Source of the DNA: Deltaproteobacteria bacterium
GTDB lineage: Bacteria > Desulfobacterota > Binatia > UBA9968 > JAJDTQ01
NCBI GenBank assembly: GCA_028818755.1
Contig: JAPPNF010000134.1
Location: 24,094 to 88,093, forward strand
DNA: 64,000 nucleotides
Direction of reading: 5' to 3'
The position numbers were made by a program, and so were the translations under genes. The notes beneath the pieces were generated by a model. That model saw only the letters and a list, made by a program, of their open reading frames with translations, searched no databases and was not told the origin of the DNA. Position 1 is the stretch's first letter. Each line of letters begins with the position of its first letter. Positions 9,240 to 17,476 of this stretch are shown one piece after another.

Positions 9240-10397
9240 TCATCCCGAAGCTCTCACGGAGCCCACGGCGTCTTCAGCCAGTGATATCGTGCGTCTTGTG
9301 AGTTTCTCGATCAGCCGGTCGAGGGCCGCGCGGTACTTCTTTCCCAAGGACTCATGCGGACTGCCGCGGTCGGTGGCGGCGGGGAGCTTCGGCTCGAACG
9401 GGATGATCTGATCCGGCTCGCGCCCCGCCAGCGCGTCTCGTATCTGCCGGGGTCCGAGCGCGCTTTTTCGCGCCCGCGTGTGGTTCTCCACCAGGGTGGC
9501 GTCCGTCCTCCCGCCCATCAGCGCCAGCGTGCGCGTCAAACGGCCGAGGCTCGCCAGCGTCGGCTCGTAGACCAGCACCCGCTCGTCGGCATTCTCCAGT
9601 ACCGGGAACAGGGTGCCGGCATCCGACATTCCGTCCACCACGACCATGTGCGAGCGATTGGCAAGGTGCTCGATCAGCCACTGCACCGCGGCGGCGCTGG
9701 GCACGGCCGAAACCTGGTCGCCCGGCCGGTAGCCGTATACCGAGACTCGCGGGCCCATCGCCGCGCATACAGCCTCGATCATCTGCGACTCCGAGGACTC
9801 GTCGGCGTCCGCCACGCTCAGCAACTCGTCGAGCCCGCCCCGCGGCTCGACGTCGAGCATCCACGGCAGCGCGCCGAAGACCGGGTCGAGATCGACCGCC
9901 GACACGTAGCTGCCTTTGGCCGCGGCGGCTTGCACGGTCACCGCGGCCAGGGTCGTAGCCCCGGAGCCTCCGCACCCCGTGAACGCGATCACCCGGCCGG
10001 CGTGAAGGCGCCCCGCGCCGCCCTCGCCGTCCAGTGCCGCTCTTACGGCGTCGCGAATCTCGCGCGCGGAAACCGGTTTCGGAAGGTAGTCGCTGACGCC
10101 GCAGGAGAGCACCTCCCGAGCGAGGCGCGCCGTATCGTTCGATCCGACGGCGATCACCTTGGTGCCGAACTCGCATACCCTCGCCAACTCGTGGATGTGG
10201 CCCGCGGGGAACGGGCTGCCGTCAAGATCAACGATGACGAGACGCGGCGAGGGCGCCCCGGTGAGATGCTTGACGACCGCGGCCATGTCGCCGCGGTGGA
10301 CGGTATCGCCGTTGTCGACGCCCAGCGCCTCACGCAGCAACCGTACGGTGCCGGCATCCACTGCGAATGCGCATATCTTCTGTTTCTCCGCGTTCAT
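9240..10397 (-). CDS. tadZ: Pilus localization protein TadZ/CpaE
   Basis: 385 residues. The N-terminal ~120 residues form a receiver-like domain; LVIVDLDGSPFPAG marks its acidic loop. A MinD/ParA-type ATPase domain follows, with the P-loop variant FTGCGGSGATTLAA near residue 140-150 and SAVDLDPVFGALPW after it. CpaE/TadZ proteins direct the pilus machine to a cell pole. The gene lies between the small lipoprotein and tadA. Confidence 0.9.
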   Translation of the reverse strand: MNAEKQKICAFAVDAGTVRLLREALGVDNGDTVHRGDMAAVVKHLTGAPSPRLVIVDLDGSPFPAGHIHELARVCEFGTKVIAVGSNDTARLAREVLSCGVSDYLPKPVSAREIRDAVRAALDGEGGAGRLHAGRVIAFTGCGGSGATTLAAVTVQAAAAKGSYVSAVDLDPVFGALPWMLDVEPRGGLDELLSVADADESSESQMIEAVCAAMGPRVSVYGYRPGDQVSAVPSAAAVQWLIEHLANRSHMVVVDGMSDAGTLFPVLENADERVLVYEPTLASLGRLTRTLALMGGRTDATLVENHTRARKSALGPRQIRDALAGREPDQIIPFEPKLPAATDRGSPHESLGKKYRAALDRLIEKLTRRTISLAEDAVGSVRASG

Positions 10398-10415
10398 TGG
10401 GCAGGCACACTGCGA

Positions 10416-10739
10416 CTATTTGCCGCCTTCGGCGCTTCCTCCGGGGCCGGAAAACGAGCGCGCTTCCCCCCTGAGCCATCGCCGATAGGCTTCGTGGGAC
10501 GGGCCGCGGGAAGCGGTCGGGCGGGACGCGGCGCCCGAGGTGAGGCTCAACTCGCGGCGGGCCTGTTCCTCCGCAAGCGATAGTCGCGTCCGGGCCGTGG
10601 CGCGCGCAGCGATTCCCGCCGGGGCGATGAAATCCGACCGCTCGGCGTCAATGGACGAGCGCGCGCAACCCGACGCGGACGTCAAGCCCGCCACGGCAAG
10701 GCAGAGCGCCGCTCCGGCGAGTCCCGCATGTCCGCGCAT
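10416..10739 (-). CDS. Small lipoprotein in the CpaD position
   Basis: 107 residues from ATG 10739, which has an AGGAG ribosome-binding site. A hydrophobic signal ends in a lipobox-like GLTSASGC, followed by an Arg/Ala-rich charged region with no recognised domain. The upstream ATG at 10787 would add a non-signal N-terminus. The slot between the secretin and tadZ is where cpaD is found in many Tad loci, but this protein is shorter and I see no CpaD motif. A secretin-associated lipoprotein is a reasonable guess from position. Confidence 0.6.
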   Translation of the reverse strand: MRGHAGLAGAALCLAVAGLTSASGCARSSIDAERSDFIAPAGIAARATARTRLSLAEEQARRELSLTSGAASRPTASRGPSHEAYRRWLRGEARSFSGPGGSAEGGK

Positions 10740-10783
10740 GGCAATGTCTCCTGGAGCAGCGCCGCGGAAATCCCGCGCGGCGC

Positions 10784-12088
10784 TCAATAGTGATAGCCCC
10801 GGACACGACGGCTCGACACCCGCCTCTCCCTGGCTTCGGTGCGCGCCTGGGTCGGAGCGATCAACCGCGCCGTCACCACGACGATGAGTTCGGTGGAGTT
10901 GGAGCGCACCGTCCGGTTGCCGAACAACAGCCCCAGGGTCGGAACGTCCTTGAGTCCCGGCACGCCAGCCTCCTGGGTGTCGCTCTGGTTGCGGTAGAGC
11001 CCCGCGATGACTATGGATTCGCCGTTCCCGACTTCGACCGTGGTCTCGGCGCGGCGCACGTCGATGACCGGTATCTCCGTGTCCAGTATCCGGAGCGCGT
11101 CCGTGCCCACCCGCTGGGAGACTTCCGGACGCACCGTCAGCGAGATCCGGTTGCTGTCGATCACCGTGGGGACGAAGTCGAGCAGCACTCCGTATTTCTT
11201 GTAGTCGAACTTGACCTGCCCCTGCTCGATCCCGCTGGGCAACGGATACTCGCCACCGGAAAAAAAGCTCGCGGTCTCCCCCGACACCGCGGTGACGTTC
11301 GGCCGGGCCAGCACGGTAGCGAGCCCCGCCGTCGCGAGAGCATCGATCAGGCCCCTTATCGAGGTGGAGCCTCTCGGGGAGGCATAGGATCCGAACGCCG
11401 CCGACGCCTGCCCTTCCGGAAACGCTGCCCCAAGGGGCGCATCGCCCAGAAGACGTCCCACGCGGAAGCCGAACTGTCCCGTTGCGCGCGTGCCTATCGC
11501 CTCCCAGTTGATGCCGAGCGACTCACTCACGCTGCGCTGCACTTCGGCGATCTGGACCTCGAGGTTGACCTGCTGCGGGCCCGCTACGGAGAGCCGGTTG
11601 ATCACCACGGCGTTCTCGGGGAGGGACGCCCGCGCCAACTGCAAGGCCCGCTCCACCACGGCCGCCGACGCCACCACGCCGCTCAACTCCACCCCGCCCC
11701 TGGGCGCGGGGCGGACCTTCACGTTCCGGAGTTCCGCGTCTTCCGACAGTGCCGACCTGATCGACTCCAGCTCCACCGTCACCGTCACCGTCCACCGTCC
11801 CACAGGCATGTCGTCGGCCCCGAACACCGCCAACGAGGTCCTGCCGGCCGCCTTGCCGTACACCAGCAGGACCTCCGGCGACACCAACTGCACGTCCGCG
11901 ATGGCCGGATCGACCACGGACACAGAAGCCGCCGGGCGGGCGAGCCGGATCGTCCGGCTCGCCCCCGCATCGACGGCCAGCACATTGCCTCCGGGCACCT
12001 CCTGGCCGTAGACGTTGGCCACGGACAGGGCTGCCACGGCGACCAGTATGCCGGACGTGAGGCAGGCTAGGGCCTTCAGCGGAAACAT
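10784..12088 (-). CDS. cpaC: Tad outer-membrane secretin CpaC/RcpA
   Basis: 434 residues from ATG 12088, preceded by GGAGA at good spacing; an in-frame start at 12136 would add 16 residues. A signal peptide (about 1-28) is followed by the pilus/BON-type N-terminal domain (SRTIRLARPAASVSVVDPAI), further periplasmic N domains, and the secretin domain (about 230-415), including VLARPNVTAVSGETASFFSG and the conserved C-terminal VPGLKDVPTLGLLFGNR. It forms the outer-membrane channel for the Flp fibre and is the first large gene downstream of flp. Confidence 0.92.
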   Translation of the reverse strand: MFPLKALACLTSGILVAVAALSVANVYGQEVPGGNVLAVDAGASRTIRLARPAASVSVVDPAIADVQLVSPEVLLVYGKAAGRTSLAVFGADDMPVGRWTVTVTVELESIRSALSEDAELRNVKVRPAPRGGVELSGVVASAAVVERALQLARASLPENAVVINRLSVAGPQQVNLEVQIAEVQRSVSESLGINWEAIGTRATGQFGFRVGRLLGDAPLGAAFPEGQASAAFGSYASPRGSTSIRGLIDALATAGLATVLARPNVTAVSGETASFFSGGEYPLPSGIEQGQVKFDYKKYGVLLDFVPTVIDSNRISLTVRPEVSQRVGTDALRILDTEIPVIDVRRAETTVEVGNGESIVIAGLYRNQSDTQEAGVPGLKDVPTLGLLFGNRTVRSNSTELIVVVTARLIAPTQARTEARERRVSSRRVRGYHY

Positions 12089-12187
12089 GTGGAATCTCCG
12101 GACCGCAAACTCTCGAAAGACACGGGAAGCCCGCACCGGAGATGAGGCCCCATCCCCGGTGCGCCATCACGCAAAGCCCCGGGAACG

Positions 12188-12367
12188 TCAGGTGACAAGT
12201 TTCGAATCTATACTGGTTGCCGTGCTGTTCATATAATCCGTGATTTCGTTACGAAAATTGTTCAAGGCAACACCCAGGCCGACGATAATTAGGGCAACGA
12301 TCGCGGCGTACTCCAGGGCCGAAACCGCCTTCCTGCTGCGGAAGTATTCCCCCAAACGACCAATCAT
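12188..12367 (-). CDS. flp: Flp/Fap-type major pilin
   Basis: 59 residues from ATG 12367, with an AAGGGAG ribosome-binding site upstream and a TGA stop. A 14-residue basic leader (MIGRLGEYFRSRKA) is followed by VSALEYAAIVALIIVGL. Cleavage after Ala14 would place Glu and Tyr at +5 and +6, the Flp signature, ahead of a single hydrophobic helix. The residue before the cleavage site is Ala, where Flp pilins usually have Gly. TadV is the likely processing enzyme. The pilin lies between tadG and the secretin gene. Confidence 0.9.
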   Translation of the reverse strand: MIGRLGEYFRSRKAVSALEYAAIVALIIVGLGVALNNFRNEITDYMNSTATSIDSKLVT

Positions 12368-12469
12368 ATCAAACTCCCTTCTTCGGTTATCCTACAGTAT
12401 TTCGGCGCGCACGCACAATCGCGCCGATCCCAACCAATCTTCGTGCTCAAGGCACTCAAGGGCGTCCCC

Positions 12470-13984
12470 CTAGTTCTTCACCAACCGCACGACTCCGACC
12501 TTGCGCGCGATCTCGCGAAACGCCGCCTTCATGGTTTCCGGGGAACGGTTGTTGGCGAAGACATGGGCCTCGGATGTCGCGCAGTCGGCGAGCAGCTTGC
12601 CTACGCGCTTGGCGACCGGACTGCCGTGAGGCACGGCCGAAACCGCGAATACGGTGATGCCTTCCTCCTTCGCAAGCTTGCAGGCTTTCCTGGCAGTCCC
12701 GTCAAGGATCCGCTCTATATCGTCGATGTCTTTCGCATCGTCCAATGGATCGCCCACCCGATACCCTTCGCTGACGCTGCCCCGGCTCCCGGCCCTGCCG
12801 TACGCGGAGTATTCCGAACCAAGCGGGTGGTACCAACGCGGGGCGAGGAAGTTCGTCCCATCCGTCAGGATAACCAGGACTCTCTTCCGGTCCCCCACCC
12901 GTTTCGTAGTAAGCCCCCAGGCCTCTTCCCACTCAGGCGCCAGCAGTCGTCTTCCCCATACAACGCCAAGATGCACCATGGTGCCGGCGCCCACCACGGT
13001 TCGCAAATTCGAAATCGCCTGCTCTATCGCGGTGCGGTCAGCGGTGAGCGGAACGATCGCGTCCTCCGGGCAGCCACGGTGCGGGCCCTGGGTTCTTGAA
13101 TAATAGCCCACCTGGTACGGATAGAACCACGAAGGAAACAGTGCGTCGCCAGGCGTCGCCAGCGAGAGATCCTGGCCGTTCCCGATACGGGTTTCGACAC
13201 AACCACGCCAGGGGCCGAAACCCCCAGGGATTACCTTGTGCGCCTTGCCCAGGTCGTTCACCCAATCCGTCCGTGTGGCCCCCACATTGACGGTGGCGGC
13301 GAACGGCACCAAGCCTATGGAAACATGCTCGCCGCCCTCGGCGTACATGACACTGACGAGCGTCTTCGCGGCCTCCTTGACGGCATGGATCCGGGTGTCT
13401 TCGGGCCTCGTGGTGTTTCCCCACAACCGCCAGTTCGAAATGCTACGGCGCATCGACTCAGTGACGTCAAGCGACAGCACCAGATCAACCGGGATCAGAC
13501 TGCGCTTGGCCGCGATTTCCACGGTGACGCTTTCAACGAGGTCGCCCCATATATGCCTGCCGATAAGGGCTCCACCCAAATCGGCGGAAGCCTCGACCCG
13601 TACGGTTTCATTGTCACGATCAGACGTGATTCCGACTTTCAGCGTGTTCTTGGCCGACTCGCGAAATTTGTCCGGCAGGTTGGCCAGCAGATACCGCCTC
13701 ACCAACGGCTTCAGTTCCCCGGCCAGCTCTTCGTCGGTCGCACCGGAGTTCAAGGTGATCATCCGCTTCATGGCCGCAACGGCCGATGCATTGATGGCTT
13801 CCTGCAGGGCGTTGCGCTGGTGGAACAACCAGACGTGGTCGCCGAGCATCGCGACGCCCATCAACGACATCGAGCCGAGCATCACGGACGCGAGCCCCAC
13901 CGCGGCTCGGGCACCCCGGACAAAACCGGCCAACCCGGCAAGCACGCGCAAGCGTTTCTCCATCGGCGTACCCCGAACCCTCAC
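12470..13984 (-). CDS. tadG: TadG-like pseudopilin with von Willebrand A domain
   Basis: 504 residues. The N-terminal hydrophobic segment (about 24-50) has TadG-like character (GLASVMLGSMSLMGVAMLGDHVWLFHQRNALQEAINASA). It is followed by a VWA domain with a MIDAS-type DVTES motif near residue 175 (LVLSLDVTESMRR) and a later LVILTDGTN. GTG 13984 overlaps the stop of the upstream TadE/F gene by four bases and has GGAG upstream; ATG 13963 is possible. TadG proteins are inner-membrane or surface components required for Tad function. The VWA domain suggests metal-dependent adhesion, which is inference. Confidence 0.85.
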   Translation of the reverse strand: MRVRGTPMEKRLRVLAGLAGFVRGARAAVGLASVMLGSMSLMGVAMLGDHVWLFHQRNALQEAINASAVAAMKRMITLNSGATDEELAGELKPLVRRYLLANLPDKFRESAKNTLKVGITSDRDNETVRVEASADLGGALIGRHIWGDLVESVTVEIAAKRSLIPVDLVLSLDVTESMRRSISNWRLWGNTTRPEDTRIHAVKEAAKTLVSVMYAEGGEHVSIGLVPFAATVNVGATRTDWVNDLGKAHKVIPGGFGPWRGCVETRIGNGQDLSLATPGDALFPSWFYPYQVGYYSRTQGPHRGCPEDAIVPLTADRTAIEQAISNLRTVVGAGTMVHLGVVWGRRLLAPEWEEAWGLTTKRVGDRKRVLVILTDGTNFLAPRWYHPLGSEYSAYGRAGSRGSVSEGYRVGDPLDDAKDIDDIERILDGTARKACKLAKEEGITVFAVSAVPHGSPVAKRVGKLLADCATSEAHVFANNRSPETMKAAFREIARKVGVVRLVKN

Positions 13985-14616
13985 GACGGCTCCGCCGGCA
14001 ACAGGTGGCCTCGCACCGGCACGATCCTGTGTTGATAGACAAGCGACGGGAAGACGCCGTCCGGCAGAATGCCGCCGCTTACGAACGCCTGCGGCAGCAG
14101 CTTGACGCAGACCTCCACGACCAGGACCAACTCGCCGGGCTCGATCGCGAACTCCGTGGGTAGCGTCGTAGGCCCTCTGCTCGAACCGATCCGGCCACAG
14201 GTATCGGCCAGTGCCGCGGGAGGGGGTGGACTGTCAGGGCCGACCACGATCTTGCGATTCCACTGGACTACGGGCGAGGCGCCCTTGGTGCGGGGCCGTT
14301 CGATCGCGGATACCACGAAGGCCGCCTGCGACGGCACCGTGATCTCGTTCTGGTAGGAAAACTTCGCCAGGTCGTCGAGGTGTGCCCCTGTCGGGGCCGT
14401 CTCCAACGAAATGTAGTCCGCCATCGTGTTCGCGGCGCGCGACCCTATCGACCGCGCGTCGATAATCCGGTAAAGGTCGATGCCGCCTGCCATCACCGTA
14501 AGGAGAAGGATGGAGCCGATCACGAACTCGACGCTCACGGAGGCGCGTGTGCTCCGCAACCAGGAGGGGAGACCCATCAAGGGCCCGGCAGGAATGGCGC
14601 GCATCAAGACGCTCAC
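13981..14616 (-). CDS. TadE/TadF-like minor pseudopilin
   Basis: 211 residues from GTG 14616, which lies 10 bases after a GGAGG. The open frame extends upstream into the previous gene, but that part is not family-like. After a short basic leader comes STRASVSVEFVIGSILLLTVMAGGIDLYRI, a prepilin-like segment with Glu at the +5-like position ahead of the hydrophobic core. The rest is periplasmic. TadE/F pseudopilins are processed by TadV and are needed for pilus biogenesis. It is coupled to tadG by a four-base overlap. Confidence 0.75.
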   Translation of the reverse strand: MSVLMRAIPAGPLMGLPSWLRSTRASVSVEFVIGSILLLTVMAGGIDLYRIIDARSIGSRAANTMADYISLETAPTGAHLDDLAKFSYQNEITVPSQAAFVVSAIERPRTKGASPVVQWNRKIVVGPDSPPPPAALADTCGRIGSSRGPTTLPTEFAIEPGELVLVVEVCVKLLPQAFVSGGILPDGVFPSLVYQHRIVPVRGHLLPAEPS

Positions 14617-14690
14617 CGAACCGTCGCCTCCGTCGTGATCGTTTCCATGGTGCTGGCCTCCAGTGAACCGTCGTCCGCGGGAACGGCTGC

Positions 14691-15251
14691 CTATCTCCCG
14701 GAGAATGCGAGTTCGTTTCGCGCCATCGCCAATGCCTGGAAGGCGACAGAACCCGCCTGCAACTGCTGTCGCAGCCACGCAAACCCCGTCCGGGGCTCGT
14801 AGCGGAGGCGCACTACCACTATATCGCCGGGACCTCCGCCAACCAGGCCGTGTTTGCCGGTGGACGCCACATTCCGCAACATCGCCGAAGGATTGTCGTA
14901 GGCCTTGATGTCCACCGTTACCAGACTCCGATCCAACCCGGCCCCGACCTCAGCCTGTATGGCGTCCCAGGCCCGGTCGATCAACTGCGCGCGCCCGGCC
15001 GGAACCTCGTCCTGCAACGCATGGTCCCGTGCCACCGCGTGGGCCGCGCGGTCCAGGATGTCGCCGGCGTTGTGCGTGGTCACGATTTCAAACACGGTGC
15101 CGACCATGCCGACCATGAAGGTGAGGTAGGCGACGCTCTCCAGCGCCACCGAGGCGCGCCGGACGGAGAGAAAAGGCCGCAGATGCTTCGCCGCATCTCG
15201 AAACCATCGACAAAACACGGCCTGAGTTTCATGATGAATTGTCAACGTCAA
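14691..15251 (-). CDS. tadE: TadE-like minor pseudopilin, first gene of the tad operon
   Basis: 186 residues. After a basic leader (FLSVRRASVALESVAYLT) comes a prepilin-like hydrophobic segment with the expected Glu in ALESV. The remainder is periplasmic. The start is unsure: TTG 15251 and TTG 15245 both follow an AGAGGGG site, and GTG 15218 would still keep the leader. It begins about 45 bases downstream of the predicted start site of a sigma54-type promoter and appears to open the ten-gene minus-strand tad operon. Confidence 0.72.
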   Translation of the reverse strand: MTLTIHHETQAVFCRWFRDAAKHLRPFLSVRRASVALESVAYLTFMVGMVGTVFEIVTTHNAGDILDRAAHAVARDHALQDEVPAGRAQLIDRAWDAIQAEVGAGLDRSLVTVDIKAYDNPSAMLRNVASTGKHGLVGGGPGDIVVVRLRYEPRTGFAWLRQQLQAGSVAFQALAMARNELAFSGR

Positions 15252-15305
15252 CCCCTCTGATCTTCAATACCGGCCCTTGATCGCCAAAAGTCGTAGAATC
15301 TACTA

Positions 15306-15323
15306 AGCACGAAGCGTGCCAAG
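15306..15323 (-). promoter_or_regulatory. Sigma54 (-24/-12) promoter of the tad operon
   Basis: On the minus strand the sequence reads TTGGCACG-N4-GTGC. The GG and GC dinucleotides are separated by exactly 10 bases, as sigma54 requires; only one base of the TTGC element differs from consensus. Transcription should begin near 15295, leaving a ~45-base leader before the TadE-like gene. A sigma54-dependent activator is encoded immediately upstream. Confidence 0.72.
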
Positions 15324-15349
15324 GGAAAAAATGCGGAATATCCAGTTAC

Positions 15350-15363
15350 GATTTGCGCAAATC
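15350..15363. promoter_or_regulatory. 14-bp perfect palindrome, candidate activator site
   Basis: GATTTGCGCAAATC is a perfect inverted repeat 30-43 bases upstream of the -24 element of the tad promoter. It is a candidate operator, though closer to the promoter than typical sigma54 enhancer sites. Confidence 0.4.
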
Positions 15364-15387
15364 AGGAGGATGCGTGCTTGGTTGGGC

Positions 15388-15398
15388 GGGGGGGGGGG
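15388..15398. repeat. 11-base G homopolymer in the tad promoter region
   Basis: Eleven consecutive G (plus strand) lie about 70 bases upstream of the -24 element. The tract abuts an inverted repeat, GGTGT...ACACC, at 15397-15414. Tracts this long are prone to slippage, and in a non-coding promoter region length changes could alter the spacing between activator sites and promoter. Confidence 0.7.
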
Positions 15399-15561
15399 TG
15401 TGCAAAAATACACCGGTCAAACGGAAGGGAACGGCGTGATCAACTCCATAGAATCGTCATAAGCAGTTGATTTGATTTGGTTTTGTCCAGGCTCCCGGTG
15501 AATGAGCCGCAAACTGCAACACATGTTCAGAATTGCAACAGACTGGACGCGACGTACCGGG

Positions 15562-17457
15562 TCAATTCTCGGCCGTCAGGCCGTATTTCTTCAATTTCCT
15601 GTGCAGGGTCCCTCGGTTGATGCCCAATGCCCGCGCCGCCTGGGTGATGTTGTTGCCCGAGGCCCGAAACGCCTGGATCAGCGCCCGCCGCTCGACTTCC
15701 GCCAAGGGCAGGCTTGACACCGTCGTGGAGGAATCGTCTGTGGGAGTACCGGGCCGCAAGAGCCGCTCCGGGAGGTTTTGCGCTTGCAGTACGCCGGTCT
15801 TCTCCAGAAGGACGGCGCGCGCGATGGCATGTTCGAGCTCGCGCACATTGCCGGGCCAATCGTACTGGATCAGCAGACGCGCCGCCGCCGTGGAGATGCC
15901 GGTCACGGAACTGTCCGCCTTGCTGGCGTGCTTGTTCAGAAAATGGTCGGCTAGCGGAACAATGTCCGTGCGACGCTGCCTGAGTGGCGGAATCTCGATG
16001 GGAAACGCTGCGATGCGATACAACAAGTCATCGCGGAAATCCCCGTTCCTGACTGCGGCATCCAGGTTCTTATTGCTTGCCACGATCACGCGGACATCGA
16101 TGGGGACCGGGACGCTCCCGCCCACTCGCTGGACTTCCCGCTCCTGCAGCACCCGCAACAGCTTTGCTTGAAGGTTCGGCCGCATTTCGCTGATCTCGTC
16201 GAGGAAGATCGTACCCCCGTCGGCGCGCTCGAAGGCGCCGATTCTCTGGCTGGTCGCCCCGGTGAAGGCCCCCCGCTCATGGCCGAACAACTCGCTCTCC
16301 ATGAGCGTCTCGGGAATGGCCGCGCAGTTGATGGCCACGAACGGCGCGGCCTTCCGCGCGCTGTTGGAGTGAAGCAACTGCGTCACCAACTCCTTGCCGG
16401 TCCCGCTCTCGCCCTGGAGCAACACGGTGATGTCGCTTTCCGCGGCCTGCCTCATCAACGCGTAGACCCGCTTCATGGCAGGGCTGTTGCCTACGATGCC
16501 CTCGAAGGAGTCGTCCGTGTCCATTGTGGCGCGCAAGGACGACAACTCGGCCTTCGTCTGCTCCAACTCCAACTCCCTGGATACGTCCCGGTACACGTAG
16601 AGCTTGCCCAGAACCTCGCCCGCACTGTCGCGTACCGGTGCGGTTCCTCGGTAGAACAGACGTTTCTCCGACCCCGCATCCGCGGCGGCTTGCTCCAGGA
16701 GTTCGCCGCCGCTCCCGGGAATGCCGGTCCCCACGATGTCGGTCAGGTACGACGTACGGAACCGTTCCTTGAAATGCGCCTCCAGAGCTTCCGGCGACAG
16801 CTTCTTCAATTCACTCTCCCGCAGCCCGGACACCTGCTCGTAACGTTGATTGGCGAACGTCAGCCGCCCGGCGGGGTCGTACATGGCCATGGCCTCTCCG
16901 GTAGCGTCGAGCACGGCTTCCAGCCTTTGGTAGCCGACGGCGAGTTCCAAGCGGTTCCTCTTCAACTCCTGCTCGGCGTTCCACTTGCCGATCAGAGACA
17001 GCGTGATCTGCTGGATCTCGTCGCTCGCGAAAGGCTTTCGGATATAGAGGACCTTGTGAAGCCGCTCCAGACTTCCGATGATCTCGGACACGGGCTTGTC
17101 GGTAAAAGCCGTCATGATGACGATCTCGATGTCGGCGTCGATCTCTCTCATGCGACAGGTCGTTTCGACGCCGTCCATGCCCGGAGGCATGCGTATGTCG
17201 ACGTAGGCGACGGCAACAGGACGACCACGCTGCTTTCCAGCCTTCACGATGTCGCAGCCTGCCTCTCCACTCCTCGCGTGCAGCAGTTCCAAATCCGGAA
17301 AAACCTGGGACTCCTCATCGTCGAGAAACGCGGTCGCCGGATCATCCAGCCACGTCGAGAACCGTCGTGCATTCAGCGTCTCTGCAAAGTCGTCGTGGAT
17401 CTCTTTCTGGTCATCGACGATCAGCACGCGCCTGTTTGTCAATTCCTCGAAATCCAT
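15562..17457 (-). CDS. Sigma54-dependent response regulator (REC-PAS-AAA+-Fis)
   Basis: 631 residues. The REC domain (about 10-160) has acidic pair DD15-16 and phosphoacceptor Asp87 in YVDIRMPPG, with a longer-than-usual loop before it. A PAS domain (about 175-300, AMYDPAGRLTFANQRYE) is followed by an AAA+ sigma54-interaction domain with Walker A GESGTGKE and the sigma54-contacting GAFTGA loop. A Fis-type helix-turn-helix closes the protein (NITQAARALGINRGTLHRKL). It is an enhancer-binding activator, presumably phosphorylated by the kinase encoded 19 bases upstream. Sigma54-like promoters before tad and before its own operon make both likely targets. Confidence 0.92.
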   Translation of the reverse strand: MDFEELTNRRVLIVDDQKEIHDDFAETLNARRFSTWLDDPATAFLDDEESQVFPDLELLHARSGEAGCDIVKAGKQRGRPVAVAYVDIRMPPGMDGVETTCRMREIDADIEIVIMTAFTDKPVSEIIGSLERLHKVLYIRKPFASDEIQQITLSLIGKWNAEQELKRNRLELAVGYQRLEAVLDATGEAMAMYDPAGRLTFANQRYEQVSGLRESELKKLSPEALEAHFKERFRTSYLTDIVGTGIPGSGGELLEQAAADAGSEKRLFYRGTAPVRDSAGEVLGKLYVYRDVSRELELEQTKAELSSLRATMDTDDSFEGIVGNSPAMKRVYALMRQAAESDITVLLQGESGTGKELVTQLLHSNSARKAAPFVAINCAAIPETLMESELFGHERGAFTGATSQRIGAFERADGGTIFLDEISEMRPNLQAKLLRVLQEREVQRVGGSVPVPIDVRVIVASNKNLDAAVRNGDFRDDLLYRIAAFPIEIPPLRQRRTDIVPLADHFLNKHASKADSSVTGISTAAARLLIQYDWPGNVRELEHAIARAVLLEKTGVLQAQNLPERLLRPGTPTDDSSTTVSSLPLAEVERRALIQAFRASGNNITQAARALGINRGTLHRKLKKYGLTAEN

Positions 17458-17476
17458 CAGCCGTCCTTTCCGTCGC

